Source of the DNA: 66-474 sp036279975
GTDB taxonomy: Bacteria > Pseudomonadota > Gammaproteobacteria > Xanthomonadales > Rhodanobacteraceae
Reading direction: 5' to 3'
Length of the DNA: 64,000 nt
NCBI GenBank assembly: GCA_036279975.1
Contig: DASURP010000010.1
Location: 16,978-80,977, forward strand
The position numbers were made by a program, and so were the translations under genes. Under the pieces are notes generated by a model. The model was not told the DNA's origin, did no database searches, and worked only from the letters and a program-made list of their open reading frames with translations. Below, piece after piece: positions 15,464 to 22,630 of the stretch (the first letter of the stretch is position 1; each line of letters starts with the position of its first letter).

Positions 15464-16570
15464 ATGGAAGTTCATCGGGTTTCGCCATTCATCGAAGCCG
15501 CGTCCGTGGAGGCGTGGGACGCGTGGTTCCGGTGGCGCAACGGCACCAGCCTGCACGACATCTCGATCGAGGATACGTGGCAACGCGTCGCCACCGCCCT
15601 GGCCGCGGCGGAAGAATCAGACGTGGCGTCGTTGTGGGCATCCCGATTCAACGAGGCCTTGGCAGGCTGGCGGGTGCTGCCCGACGAACGCTTGCTGGCC
15701 TCCGCCGGGACCCGGAGGATCGGCTGGAAGCGCGGCGACCTCTGTGCCTCCCTCAACGCCGCGGCCTTCGTGTTTGCAGCCGGCACCGTGCATGCGCACA
15801 TCGACCGCAATGCGGTCCTGGAGTGTGCACGGCTGGCGGTGCGCATGCTCGACAATGCGTATCGCATCGCGGGCCTCGCGGCGCCGCGCATACGCGTGGG
15901 CCTCATCGGCATGGCCGATGCGCTGCTGTTGCTCGGCCTCGACTACGACAGCGAAGGCGGGCGCTCGGAAGCCGGGGCATTCTCCGCCGCGCTCTGCAAG
16001 GGCTGCATGTACGGCAGTGTCCAGCTCGCCCGCGACCGCGGCCCCGCGCCGGCGGATCCGGGCGCTGCGATCGCCCGCGCCATGCGCCGTGGCGACGATC
16101 GCAACCTGTTGCGGGACGCCAGGCGGCATGGCCTCCGCTACCTCGAACTGACATCCATCACCTCGCAACGACGCCTTGCCTTGCTGGCGAACGACGTGTC
16201 CGACGCACTCGACCCGTTGCGTGAGGACAACCACGTCCACTACATCGACGCACCCGGGGGTGAACGCGTGCTGCACTCGTCCGGCTACGCGTTGAACGTG
16301 TTGCGCGCGGGCGGCCGATGCGATGCCGTGCACCTGGAAACCTCGACCATGCTGCCGTGGCAGGCGCAGGTGACGATGCGTGCCGCGGTGCAACCGTGGA
16401 TGGACGAACCGATTTCGTATCCGTTCCTTCTGCGCGGCATGCCCGGCGCTCCGCAACGCCGTGAGGCCGCGCGCCTCGGCGCGATGCACGGATTGGGCAA
16501 GCCGGCGTGGCGGATACCGGACGCGAAACATCCGCCCCGGTCACCGCAGCGCCGCGGCCAGCATCCATGA
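15464..16570 (+). CDS. class II ribonucleotide reductase (NrdJ)-like protein lacking the catalytic core
   Basis: A 368-residue protein that resembles the two ends of NrdJ but not its middle. The N-terminal 70 residues (DTWQRVATALAAAE, LPDERLLASAGT) match the region before the active site. From about residue 95 it matches the distal part of the barrel and beyond (ECARLAVRMLDNAYRI, RIRVGLIGMADALLLLGLDY, LELTSITSQRRLALLANDVS, AAVQPWMDEPIS). The segment that should hold the radical-forming cysteine and catalytic glutamate, several hundred residues in NrdJ, is absent. It cannot be a normal reductase and may be regulatory, structural or decaying. An FNR-type box lies 55 bases upstream. Confidence 0.7.
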   Translation: MEVHRVSPFIEAASVEAWDAWFRWRNGTSLHDISIEDTWQRVATALAAAEESDVASLWASRFNEALAGWRVLPDERLLASAGTRRIGWKRGDLCASLNAAAFVFAAGTVHAHIDRNAVLECARLAVRMLDNAYRIAGLAAPRIRVGLIGMADALLLLGLDYDSEGGRSEAGAFSAALCKGCMYGSVQLARDRGPAPADPGAAIARAMRRGDDRNLLRDARRHGLRYLELTSITSQRRLALLANDVSDALDPLREDNHVHYIDAPGGERVLHSSGYALNVLRAGGRCDAVHLETSTMLPWQAQVTMRAAVQPWMDEPISYPFLLRGMPGAPQRREAARLGAMHGLGKPAWRIPDAKHPPRSPQRRGQHP

Positions 16571-16699
16571 CCACGCGCGCACGTCCAGCATGTCCACCGC
16601 GTGCGTGTGGGAGTTGTCCTGATTCGCGCGCAAGCCAGGCGATGCGGCAACGCCGGACAGCCGTGGAACACGGGCATCGCCAGCCCGTGCGCAGCAGCG

Positions 16700-16713
16700 T
16701 TGACATCCGTCAA
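16700..16713. promoter_or_regulatory. FNR/Dnr-type box of the pta-ackA-GNAT operon
   Basis: TTGAC-ATCC-GTCAA has perfect inverted arms and ends 49 bases before the phosphotransacetylase start at 16763, consistent with a -41.5 site and a short leader. Confidence 0.75.
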
Positions 16714-16762
16714 CTCGAACGCGCCGTGGCCTGCAACGCTGCATGCAAACCCGGATCCGTGC

Positions 16763-17719
16763 ATGGACAACCCCGCTGCCACCGCCAACCGCGTGCCATC
16801 CTCCCGCTTCGACGGCTGGCTGGAAAAGGCCTGTGCACTCGGCCCGCTGTCGGCAGCCATCGTGCACCCGTGTGACGAGCGCACCCTGCGCGCGGTGGCG
16901 GACGCCGACCGGCTCGGCATGCTTCGACCGATCCTGGTCGGCCCCGGCGAGAGGATCCGGCGGGCGGCCGCAGCCGCCCGCATCGACATCGAAGGTTTCG
17001 ACATCGAGGACGTCCCGCACAGCCATGCCGCGGCGGCGCGCGCGGTGGCATTGGCGCGCTCGGGCTCGGCCGGCATGCTGGTGAAGGGCGCGTTGCGCAC
17101 CGACGAGTTGATGTCCGAAGTGCTCGACGAAGCACATGGCCTGCGCAGCGAGCGTCGCGCGAGCCACGTGTTCGCGCTGGACGTACCGGCCTATCCCAAA
17201 CCGGTGTTCCTGACCGACGGCGCCATCAACATCGCACCGGGCCTGCGCGAAAAACGCGACATCGTGCAGAACGCGATCGACCTGCTCCATGCAATCGGGG
17301 TTGCCGTGCCCAGGGTAGCAATCCTGTCCGCGGTGGAAACGGTCAACGAGAGGATCGCGTCCACGGTCGAGGCGGCGGCGCTGTGCAAGATGGCCGAGCG
17401 CGGCCAGATCACGGGCGCGCTGCTGGACGGGCCGCTCGCGTTCGACAACGCCATTTCGCGGCAGGCGGCCGCCATCAAGGGCATCCGTTCTCCCGTCGCG
17501 GGCGACGCCGACATCCTGGTGGTGCCGGACCTGGTGTCGGGCAACATGCTGGCCAAGCAGCTCGTCTATCTTTCGGACGCGCGCTCGGCCGGCATCGTGC
17601 TCGGCACGCGCGTACCGGTTGCCCTTGCCAGCCGCGCGGATGACACGCGCGCGCACCTGATTTCCTGCGTACTGGCAAGGCTGCTGGCGGCGCACCTAGC
17701 GATCATCGCCACGCCATGA
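16763..17719 (+). CDS. phosphate acetyltransferase (Pta catalytic-domain type)
   Basis: A 318-residue enzyme of the phosphate acetyl/butyryltransferase family without the long N-terminal DRTGG part of E. coli Pta. Typical stretches are MLRPILVGPGERIRR, KGALRTDELMSEVLD and ADILVVPDLVSGNML near the C-terminus. It interconverts acetyl-CoA and acetyl phosphate. Its stop overlaps the start of ackA by four bases, so the pair would make ATP from acetyl-CoA during fermentation. A butyryl-specific enzyme cannot be excluded, but the acetate kinase partner favours acetyl. Confidence 0.88.
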   Translation: MDNPAATANRVPSSRFDGWLEKACALGPLSAAIVHPCDERTLRAVADADRLGMLRPILVGPGERIRRAAAAARIDIEGFDIEDVPHSHAAAARAVALARSGSAGMLVKGALRTDELMSEVLDEAHGLRSERRASHVFALDVPAYPKPVFLTDGAINIAPGLREKRDIVQNAIDLLHAIGVAVPRVAILSAVETVNERIASTVEAAALCKMAERGQITGALLDGPLAFDNAISRQAAAIKGIRSPVAGDADILVVPDLVSGNMLAKQLVYLSDARSAGIVLGTRVPVALASRADDTRAHLISCVLARLLAAHLAIIATP

Positions 17720-18987
17720 TCCCCGCGGTCCTGACCATCAACATCGGCTCATCCGGGACCAAGTTCGCGTTGTTCCGGGCGGACTTCCTGGACCTGGTCG
17801 AACGGGGCGTGATCACGGCGCCCGGCGCTTCGCCAGTGCTGACGCTGGAAGGTTGTTCCTGCCCCCGCGACCAGCGCGTGGTGCCGCTGCCGCACGGCAC
17901 CGGCGGGGAAGACGCAATCCGCTGGCTGCTCGGCTTCGTGCACAAGCGTTTTGCAGGCATGGTCCTGGCCGCCGTCGGCCATCGCGTCGTGCACGGCGGC
18001 CTGCGCTACGTCGAGCCGACGCGGCTGGATACGGGGGTGCTGGCCGATCTGGAATCGCTGGTGCCGTTGGCGCCGGAGCACCAGCCCCAGGCGCTTGCGG
18101 CCATACGCGCCATCGCCGCGACGGATCCGGGATTGCCGCAGGTCGCGTGTTTCGACACGGCCTTCCACCGGCACCTGCCAGCGCTGGCGCGGCGGTTCGC
18201 GCTGCCGCGCGCGCTGCACGACGAAGGCATCGTGCGCTACGGATTCCACGGCCTGTCGTATGAATACATCGCGAGCGTGCTGCCCACGGTGGCCGGCACC
18301 TGCGCCAACGGCCGCGTCATCGTTGCCCACCTCGGGCATGGTGCCAGCCTGTGCGCGATGCAGAACCTGCGCAGCGCCGGCACGACGATGGGCTTTACCC
18401 CGCTCGATGGCCTGATGATGGGCACGCGCAGCGGCGGCATCGACCCGGGCGTACTGCTGCACCTGCTCGAAACGCGCGGGATGGGTGTGCACGAAGTACA
18501 CGAACTGCTGGCGTACCGGTCGGGCCTGCGTGGCGTATCGGGCATCAGCGGCGACGTGCAGGAACTGGAAGCGAGCGACGATCCGCGCGCGCGCGAAGCG
18601 CTGGAGCTGTTCGCGCAGCGCGCGGCCATGGAAATCGCCGCGCAATGCGTGCTGCTGGGCGGACTCGATGCGCTGGTGTTCACCGCCGGCATTGGCGAGC
18701 GCTCCGCGCAGATGCGTAACCGGATTTGCGCGCGGCTCGACTGGCTCGGCGTCGACCTCGACCCGGCTGCGAACGCCGCGCACCATCCGCAGATCGGCAG
18801 GACCGATTCCCCGGTTCCGGTTTTCGTAATCCGCACCAACGAGGAACTCGTGATTGCGCGCGCGGCCGTGGGCCTGCTCGGGGACGCGCGGCGCAACGTA
18901 GCGCGGGTCTCGACCGACGCCCGCGTCACCCACCCCCGCAAGCCGGGGCTTCCCGGCAACGCAACGCAAAGAGGCATGCCAGCATGA
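17716..18987 (+). CDS. ackA: acetate kinase
   Basis: A 423-residue member of the ASKHA superfamily, near the usual 400. Signature parts are VLTINIGSSGTKFALF at the start, GHRVVHGGLRY, the phosphate loop VIVAHLGHGASLCA, and FTAGIGERSAQMR. It transfers phosphate from acetyl phosphate to ADP. It overlaps pta upstream (ATGA) and the acetyltransferase gene downstream (ATGA), so all three are translationally coupled. The C-terminus runs about 20 residues beyond the family norm. Confidence 0.95.
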   Translation: MIPAVLTINIGSSGTKFALFRADFLDLVERGVITAPGASPVLTLEGCSCPRDQRVVPLPHGTGGEDAIRWLLGFVHKRFAGMVLAAVGHRVVHGGLRYVEPTRLDTGVLADLESLVPLAPEHQPQALAAIRAIAATDPGLPQVACFDTAFHRHLPALARRFALPRALHDEGIVRYGFHGLSYEYIASVLPTVAGTCANGRVIVAHLGHGASLCAMQNLRSAGTTMGFTPLDGLMMGTRSGGIDPGVLLHLLETRGMGVHEVHELLAYRSGLRGVSGISGDVQELEASDDPRAREALELFAQRAAMEIAAQCVLLGGLDALVFTAGIGERSAQMRNRICARLDWLGVDLDPAANAAHHPQIGRTDSPVPVFVIRTNEELVIARAAVGLLGDARRNVARVSTDARVTHPRKPGLPGNATQRGMPA

Positions 18988-19595
18988 ACGCGAACGGCAC
19001 ACTCGGCTCCTCCCTCCACACACCCAACCCGGCACCACGGCCGAGCGGCGCAATGGTCACCAAACCGGGGACACCCATCGGCGATCTGCCCCGGTGGATC
19101 GACACGCTGGAAGACGGCACCCAGGTCCTCATCCGTATCTTGCGCAAGGACGATGCGGATCTGGAACGCACCTTCATCCACCGACTCAGCCCGGAGTCAC
19201 GGCGGCTCCGGTTCCTGGGGCAGATCGCCGAACCTTCCGACGAGTTGATCCACAAGCTCGTGGACATCGATTACACCCGCGACCTCGCCTTCGTCGCATT
19301 GGTCACGCACGCGGGCGAAGAAGTGGCGGCGGGCATCAGCCGCTACAGCCTCGCGTCCGACGCGCTGTCATGCGAGTGCACGGTCGCGGTTGCCGACGAA
19401 TGGCAGAACAAGGGATTGGGCACCCTGCTGATGCGCCGCTTGATCGCGATCGCCAGGAAGCGCGGAATCCACACGATGGTGTCGATCGATTCCGCTGAAA
19501 ACTGGCGCATGCGCGAGTTGGCCGAGGACCTGGGTTTCACGCGCGAAACGGATCCCGGCGACGCCAGGATGGTGATCCACCGCCTCCAGCTGTGA
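18984..19595 (+). CDS. GNAT-family N-acetyltransferase, Pat-like
   Basis: A 203-residue single GNAT domain with the acetyl-CoA motif VADEWQNKGLGTLLMRRL and an N-terminal RLSPESRRLRFLG segment shared with the acetyltransferase part of protein lysine acetyltransferase Pat. Its start overlaps the ackA stop. Coupling to Pta-AckA suggests control of acetyl-CoA-using enzymes by lysine acetylation when acetyl phosphate flux changes; this is inferred from context. Confidence 0.85.
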   Translation: MNANGTLGSSLHTPNPAPRPSGAMVTKPGTPIGDLPRWIDTLEDGTQVLIRILRKDDADLERTFIHRLSPESRRLRFLGQIAEPSDELIHKLVDIDYTRDLAFVALVTHAGEEVAAGISRYSLASDALSCECTVAVADEWQNKGLGTLLMRRLIAIARKRGIHTMVSIDSAENWRMRELAEDLGFTRETDPGDARMVIHRLQL

Positions 19596-19690
19596 AGCGT
19601 GCGGCCGATCGTCGCGTCGACACCGGCGTGGGTCCTTTCCCACTGTTCCCGGCACGCCTGCAAGGGCCGGGCCGCCGCTCGTATACTGCG

Positions 19691-19716
19691 GGGGTACGCC
19701 ACGCCAGGCGTACCCC
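19691..19716. other. perfect stem-loop between the GNAT gene and a small ORF
   Basis: A 10-base stem (GGGGTACGCC with GGCGTACCCC) around a six-base loop, preceded by a -10-like TATACT at 19682-19687 and followed by a 12-base palindrome CATTCCGGAATG at 19719-19730. No T-run follows, so it is not a standard terminator. It could be a transcript end, a 5' stabiliser or an operator. Confidence 0.5.
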
Positions 19717-19731
19717 TGCATTCCGGAATGA

Positions 19732-19980
19732 TTGGCGACCGACTTGAACGAGACCGACGTGGAAACGTCCAAAACCCGCAAGCCCCGGCCCGGCCCGGCC
19801 AGGCGCGACAGCCAGGCGGCCACCGTGGAGGCCAACAAGCGTGGCGCACGCGCAGCCAGCCAGCGATCCGCCCAGCACGCTGCCGGAGAAACCGCGTCGC
19901 CATGGACGTGTCCCAAATGCCACGGACGACGGGTGCTGCGCCGTGACAGGCGCGACCCGCGCGGCAGCGGCGACAAGTAA
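19732..19980 (+). CDS. small basic protein with a single CPKC knuckle, hypothetical
   Basis: An 82-residue reading frame with a TTG start, rich in Arg, Lys, Ala and Ser, ending in WTCPKCHGRRVLRRDRR. I do not recognise it. The two cysteines could form half of a zinc site. It fills the gap between the GNAT gene and hemN-like gene and follows the stem-loop at 19691-19716. Codon use is biased like its neighbours, but a chance frame remains possible. Confidence 0.35.
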   Translation: MATDLNETDVETSKTRKPRPGPARRDSQAATVEANKRGARAASQRSAQHAAGETASPWTCPKCHGRRVLRRDRRDPRGSGDK

Positions 19981-20015
19981 CACCCCCGCATCGCCCCGGC
20001 ATGCACCCGTGCGGC

Positions 20016-20029
20016 TTGATCGTCGTCAA
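20016..20029. promoter_or_regulatory. FNR/Dnr-type box upstream of the HemN-like gene
   Basis: TTGAT-CGTC-GTCAA, nine of ten consensus arm positions, ends 35 bases before the ATG at 20065. This is the closest spacing in the window. Confidence 0.7.
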
Positions 20030-20064
20030 CACCGCGTGCACGCACCGCCTGCAGCTTGCGCGAC

Positions 20065-20778
20065 ATGGACGCCCCCGCTGTCGCCGTATTCGATGCGGCG
20101 CTGATCGCACGCTGCGACACCCACGGTCCGCGCTATACCAGTTATCCGGCCGCCCCGCAGTTCCGGCCCGATTTCAAGGCCGCCGCACTGCGCGGCGCGA
20201 TCGAGCGCTCCAACCGGGTGGCGCCGCCGCGTCCGCTGTCGCTGTACGTGCACGTGCCGTTCTGCATGAGTCCATGCTTCTATTGCGGTTGCAACCGCAT
20301 CATCACCCGCGACACCAGCCGCTCCGACCAGTACCTCGATTACCTCGAGCGCGAACTGGAACTGACCGCCCCGCTGTTCGATGCCGGACGGCCCGTCACC
20401 CAGCTCCATCTTGGCGGCGGCACGCCGAACTTCCTGGACGTTCCGCGCACGCACCGGCTGATGGACATGCTGGCCGGGCACTTCCATTTCGCGGACCCGG
20501 CAAGCCGCGAGTTCGGCATCGAGACCGACCCGCGCTTCGCCGGCGCGGCTTGCATCCGCGACCTCGGCGGCATGGGCTTCAACCGGATTTCGATCGGTAC
20601 CCAGGACTTCGCGCTCGGAAAGCTCGCTGCACTCGTCGAGGACGGCCTGGCCACCATCGATGCCCGTGCTATCCGGGTGACGCCGCGTGGACGCTACCTG
20701 CTGCGCAGTGTCGCGATGTGCTTCGATACCTACCTCGACGTCCAGGCCGCCGGGCCGCGTTACTCGCGCACGATCTGA
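20065..20778 (+). CDS. internally shortened HemN-like radical SAM protein
   Basis: A 237-residue protein compared with about 455 for oxygen-independent coproporphyrinogen III oxidase. Residues 1-182 follow HemN closely, including GPRYTSYPAAPQF, the cluster motif C67-x3-C71-x2-C74-x-C76, LHLGGGTPNFLD and GFNRISIGTQDF. The sequence then jumps in frame to the extreme C-terminus (ALVEDGLATIDARAIRVTPR, RYSRTI). About 215 residues, the substrate-binding half of the barrel and the HemN domain, are missing. It may be a decayed gene, a natural deletion variant or a cluster protein with a new role. FNR-family control of hemN is well known elsewhere and a box is present here. Confidence 0.75.
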   Translation: MDAPAVAVFDAALIARCDTHGPRYTSYPAAPQFRPDFKAAALRGAIERSNRVAPPRPLSLYVHVPFCMSPCFYCGCNRIITRDTSRSDQYLDYLERELELTAPLFDAGRPVTQLHLGGGTPNFLDVPRTHRLMDMLAGHFHFADPASREFGIETDPRFAGAACIRDLGGMGFNRISIGTQDFALGKLAALVEDGLATIDARAIRVTPRGRYLLRSVAMCFDTYLDVQAAGPRYSRTI

Positions 20779-20793
20779 ATGCGCCTCGATCGA

Positions 20794-20807
20794 TTGACCG
20801 TCGTCAA
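20794..20807. promoter_or_regulatory. FNR/Dnr-type box of the fabA-fabB operon
   Basis: TTGAC-CGTC-GTCAA has perfect inverted arms and ends 54 bases before fabA. Confidence 0.75.
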
Positions 20808-20861
20808 GGCGGCGCAACCGCGCCGCCTGCAAGCTGCACAGCCTCCCTGCGGTGCGTCCCC

Positions 20862-21377
20862 ATGAGTCGACCCGCCACCTACGACCACGACCAGCTGCTC
20901 GCCTGTGCCCGCGGCGAATTGTTCGGTCCCGGCAACGCACGCCTGCCGGCATCGCCGATGCTGATGTTCGACCGCATCACGCGCATTGACGAGAGCGGCG
21001 GCGCCTATGGCAAGGGCGTCCTGAACGCCGAACTGGACATCCGCCCCAACCTGTGGTTCTTCGGTTGCCACTTCGAGGGTGACCCGGTGATGCCGGGTTG
21101 CCTTGGCCTCGACGCGATGTGGCAACTCGCCGGTTTCTTCTTGCCGTGGCTGGGCGAGCCGGGGCGCGGGCGCGCGCTGGGGGTGGGCGAGGTCAAGTTC
21201 ACGGGACAGGTGCTGCCGGGCGCGAACCTCGTGCGCTACGTCATCGACGTCAGCCGGGTGATCCGCGGACGGCTGAAGATGATCGTCGCGGACGGCCGCA
21301 CGTTCGTCGACGAACGCCTGATCTACACCGCCAAGGACATGCGCGTGGGACTGTTCCGGTCCACCGAGGGGTTCTGA
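20862..21377 (+). CDS. fabA: 3-hydroxydecanoyl-ACP dehydratase/isomerase
   Basis: A 171-residue hot-dog enzyme of the usual length, with the catalytic pair H70 and D84 in GCHFEGDPVMPGCLGLDAMW, the same numbering as E. coli FabA. It dehydrates 3-hydroxydecanoyl-ACP and isomerises the product to cis-3-decenoyl-ACP, the oxygen-independent branch to unsaturated fatty acids. It precedes fabB with a one-base overlap. An FNR-type box 54 bases upstream suggests induction when oxygen-dependent desaturases fail. Confidence 0.96.
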   Translation: MSRPATYDHDQLLACARGELFGPGNARLPASPMLMFDRITRIDESGGAYGKGVLNAELDIRPNLWFFGCHFEGDPVMPGCLGLDAMWQLAGFFLPWLGEPGRGRALGVGEVKFTGQVLPGANLVRYVIDVSRVIRGRLKMIVADGRTFVDERLIYTAKDMRVGLFRSTEGF

Positions 21378-22585
21378 TGCAACGCGTGGTCGTCACCGGC
21401 ATGGGCATCGTGTCCTGCCTCGGCAATGCGCTGGGCACCGTTTCGCAGGCGTTGCGTGAATTGAAGAGCGGGATCGTCGCGGTGCCGGAGTTCGCGGCCA
21501 ACGGCCTGCGCAGCCACGTCGCGGGCCTGCCGCGCATCGACCTCGATGCGCTGATCGACCGCAAGCCCAGGCGCTTCATGGGCGACGCCGCCGCCTATGC
21601 GTACGCCGCGATGCGTTCCGCAATCGCCGACGCCGGGCTTACGCCCGACCAGGTCAGCCATCCGCGCACCGGCGTCGTGGCCGGTTCCGGCGGCGGCTCG
21701 CCGCAATGGCAGATCGCGGTCGCCGACCTGTTGCGCGGCAAGGGCGTGCGCCGGGTCGGGCCATACATGGTGCCGCGCACGATGTGCTCGACGGTGTCGG
21801 CGACCCTGGCGACCACCTTCGGCATCCTGGGCCTGAGTTACTCGATCGCCGCCGCCTGCGCCACCTCGGCGCACTGCATCGGCGCCGGTGCGGACCTGAT
21901 CCGGCACGGCGCGCAGGACGTGGTTTTCGCTGGCGGCGGCGAGGAAGCGCACTGGGGCATGACCGCGCAGTTCGATGCGATGGGGGCGCTCTCGACCGCG
22001 CGCAACGCCGAGCCCGAGCACGCCTCGCGCCCCTACGACGTCGCTCGCGATGGTTTCGTGATCGGCGCCGGCGGCGGCATGCTGGTGCTGGAATCGTTCG
22101 AGCACGCGCGCGCCCGCGGCGCGGACATCCGCGCCGAGCTGGTCGGCTACGGCGCGACCTCGGACGGCGCCGACATGGTGGCGCCGTCGGGCGAAGGCGC
22201 CGTGCGTTGCATGCGCATCGCGCAGGCCGCGGCCGCGCGCCCCGTCGACTACCTCAATACCCACGGCACCGCGACGCCGCTCGGCGACATCGTGGAACTC
22301 GAAGCCGTGCGTGAGGCGTTCGGCGCATCCATGCCGATGCTGTCGTCCACCAAGGCGCTGACCGGGCACGCGCTTGGCGCAGCCGGGGTGCACGAAGCCA
22401 TCTACAGCCTGGCCATGCTCGAGGACGGCTTCGTCGCGGGCTCGGCCAACATCGACGAGCTCGACCCGCGCGCCGCAAACTATCCGATCCTGCGCGAGTC
22501 CCGTCCCGCGCGCCTCGCCACGGTAATGTCCAACAGCTTCGGCTTCGGCGGCACCAACGCCAGCCTGGTGTTCGCCCGTGTCTGA
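21377..22585 (+). CDS. fabB: 3-oxoacyl-ACP synthase I
   Basis: A 402-residue condensing enzyme with the catalytic triad C161 (SIAAACATSAHCIGAG), the histidine in LNTHGTATPLGD and the histidine in TKALTGHALGAAG. The glycine-rich end SNSFGFGGTNASLVF is typical of KAS I. It elongates the cis-unsaturated intermediate made by FabA. Its ATG overlaps the fabA stop by one base with GAGGGG upstream, so translation is coupled. It ends 45 bases from the convergent decarboxylase gene. Confidence 0.95.
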   Translation: MQRVVVTGMGIVSCLGNALGTVSQALRELKSGIVAVPEFAANGLRSHVAGLPRIDLDALIDRKPRRFMGDAAAYAYAAMRSAIADAGLTPDQVSHPRTGVVAGSGGGSPQWQIAVADLLRGKGVRRVGPYMVPRTMCSTVSATLATTFGILGLSYSIAAACATSAHCIGAGADLIRHGAQDVVFAGGGEEAHWGMTAQFDAMGALSTARNAEPEHASRPYDVARDGFVIGAGGGMLVLESFEHARARGADIRAELVGYGATSDGADMVAPSGEGAVRCMRIAQAAAARPVDYLNTHGTATPLGDIVELEAVREAFGASMPMLSSTKALTGHALGAAGVHEAIYSLAMLEDGFVAGSANIDELDPRAANYPILRESRPARLATVMSNSFGFGGTNASLVFARV

Positions 22586-22630
22586 CCGGCCGCGGCGACG
22601 CCAGGCGCTGCAGGCCGAGCGCCGTCGCGC

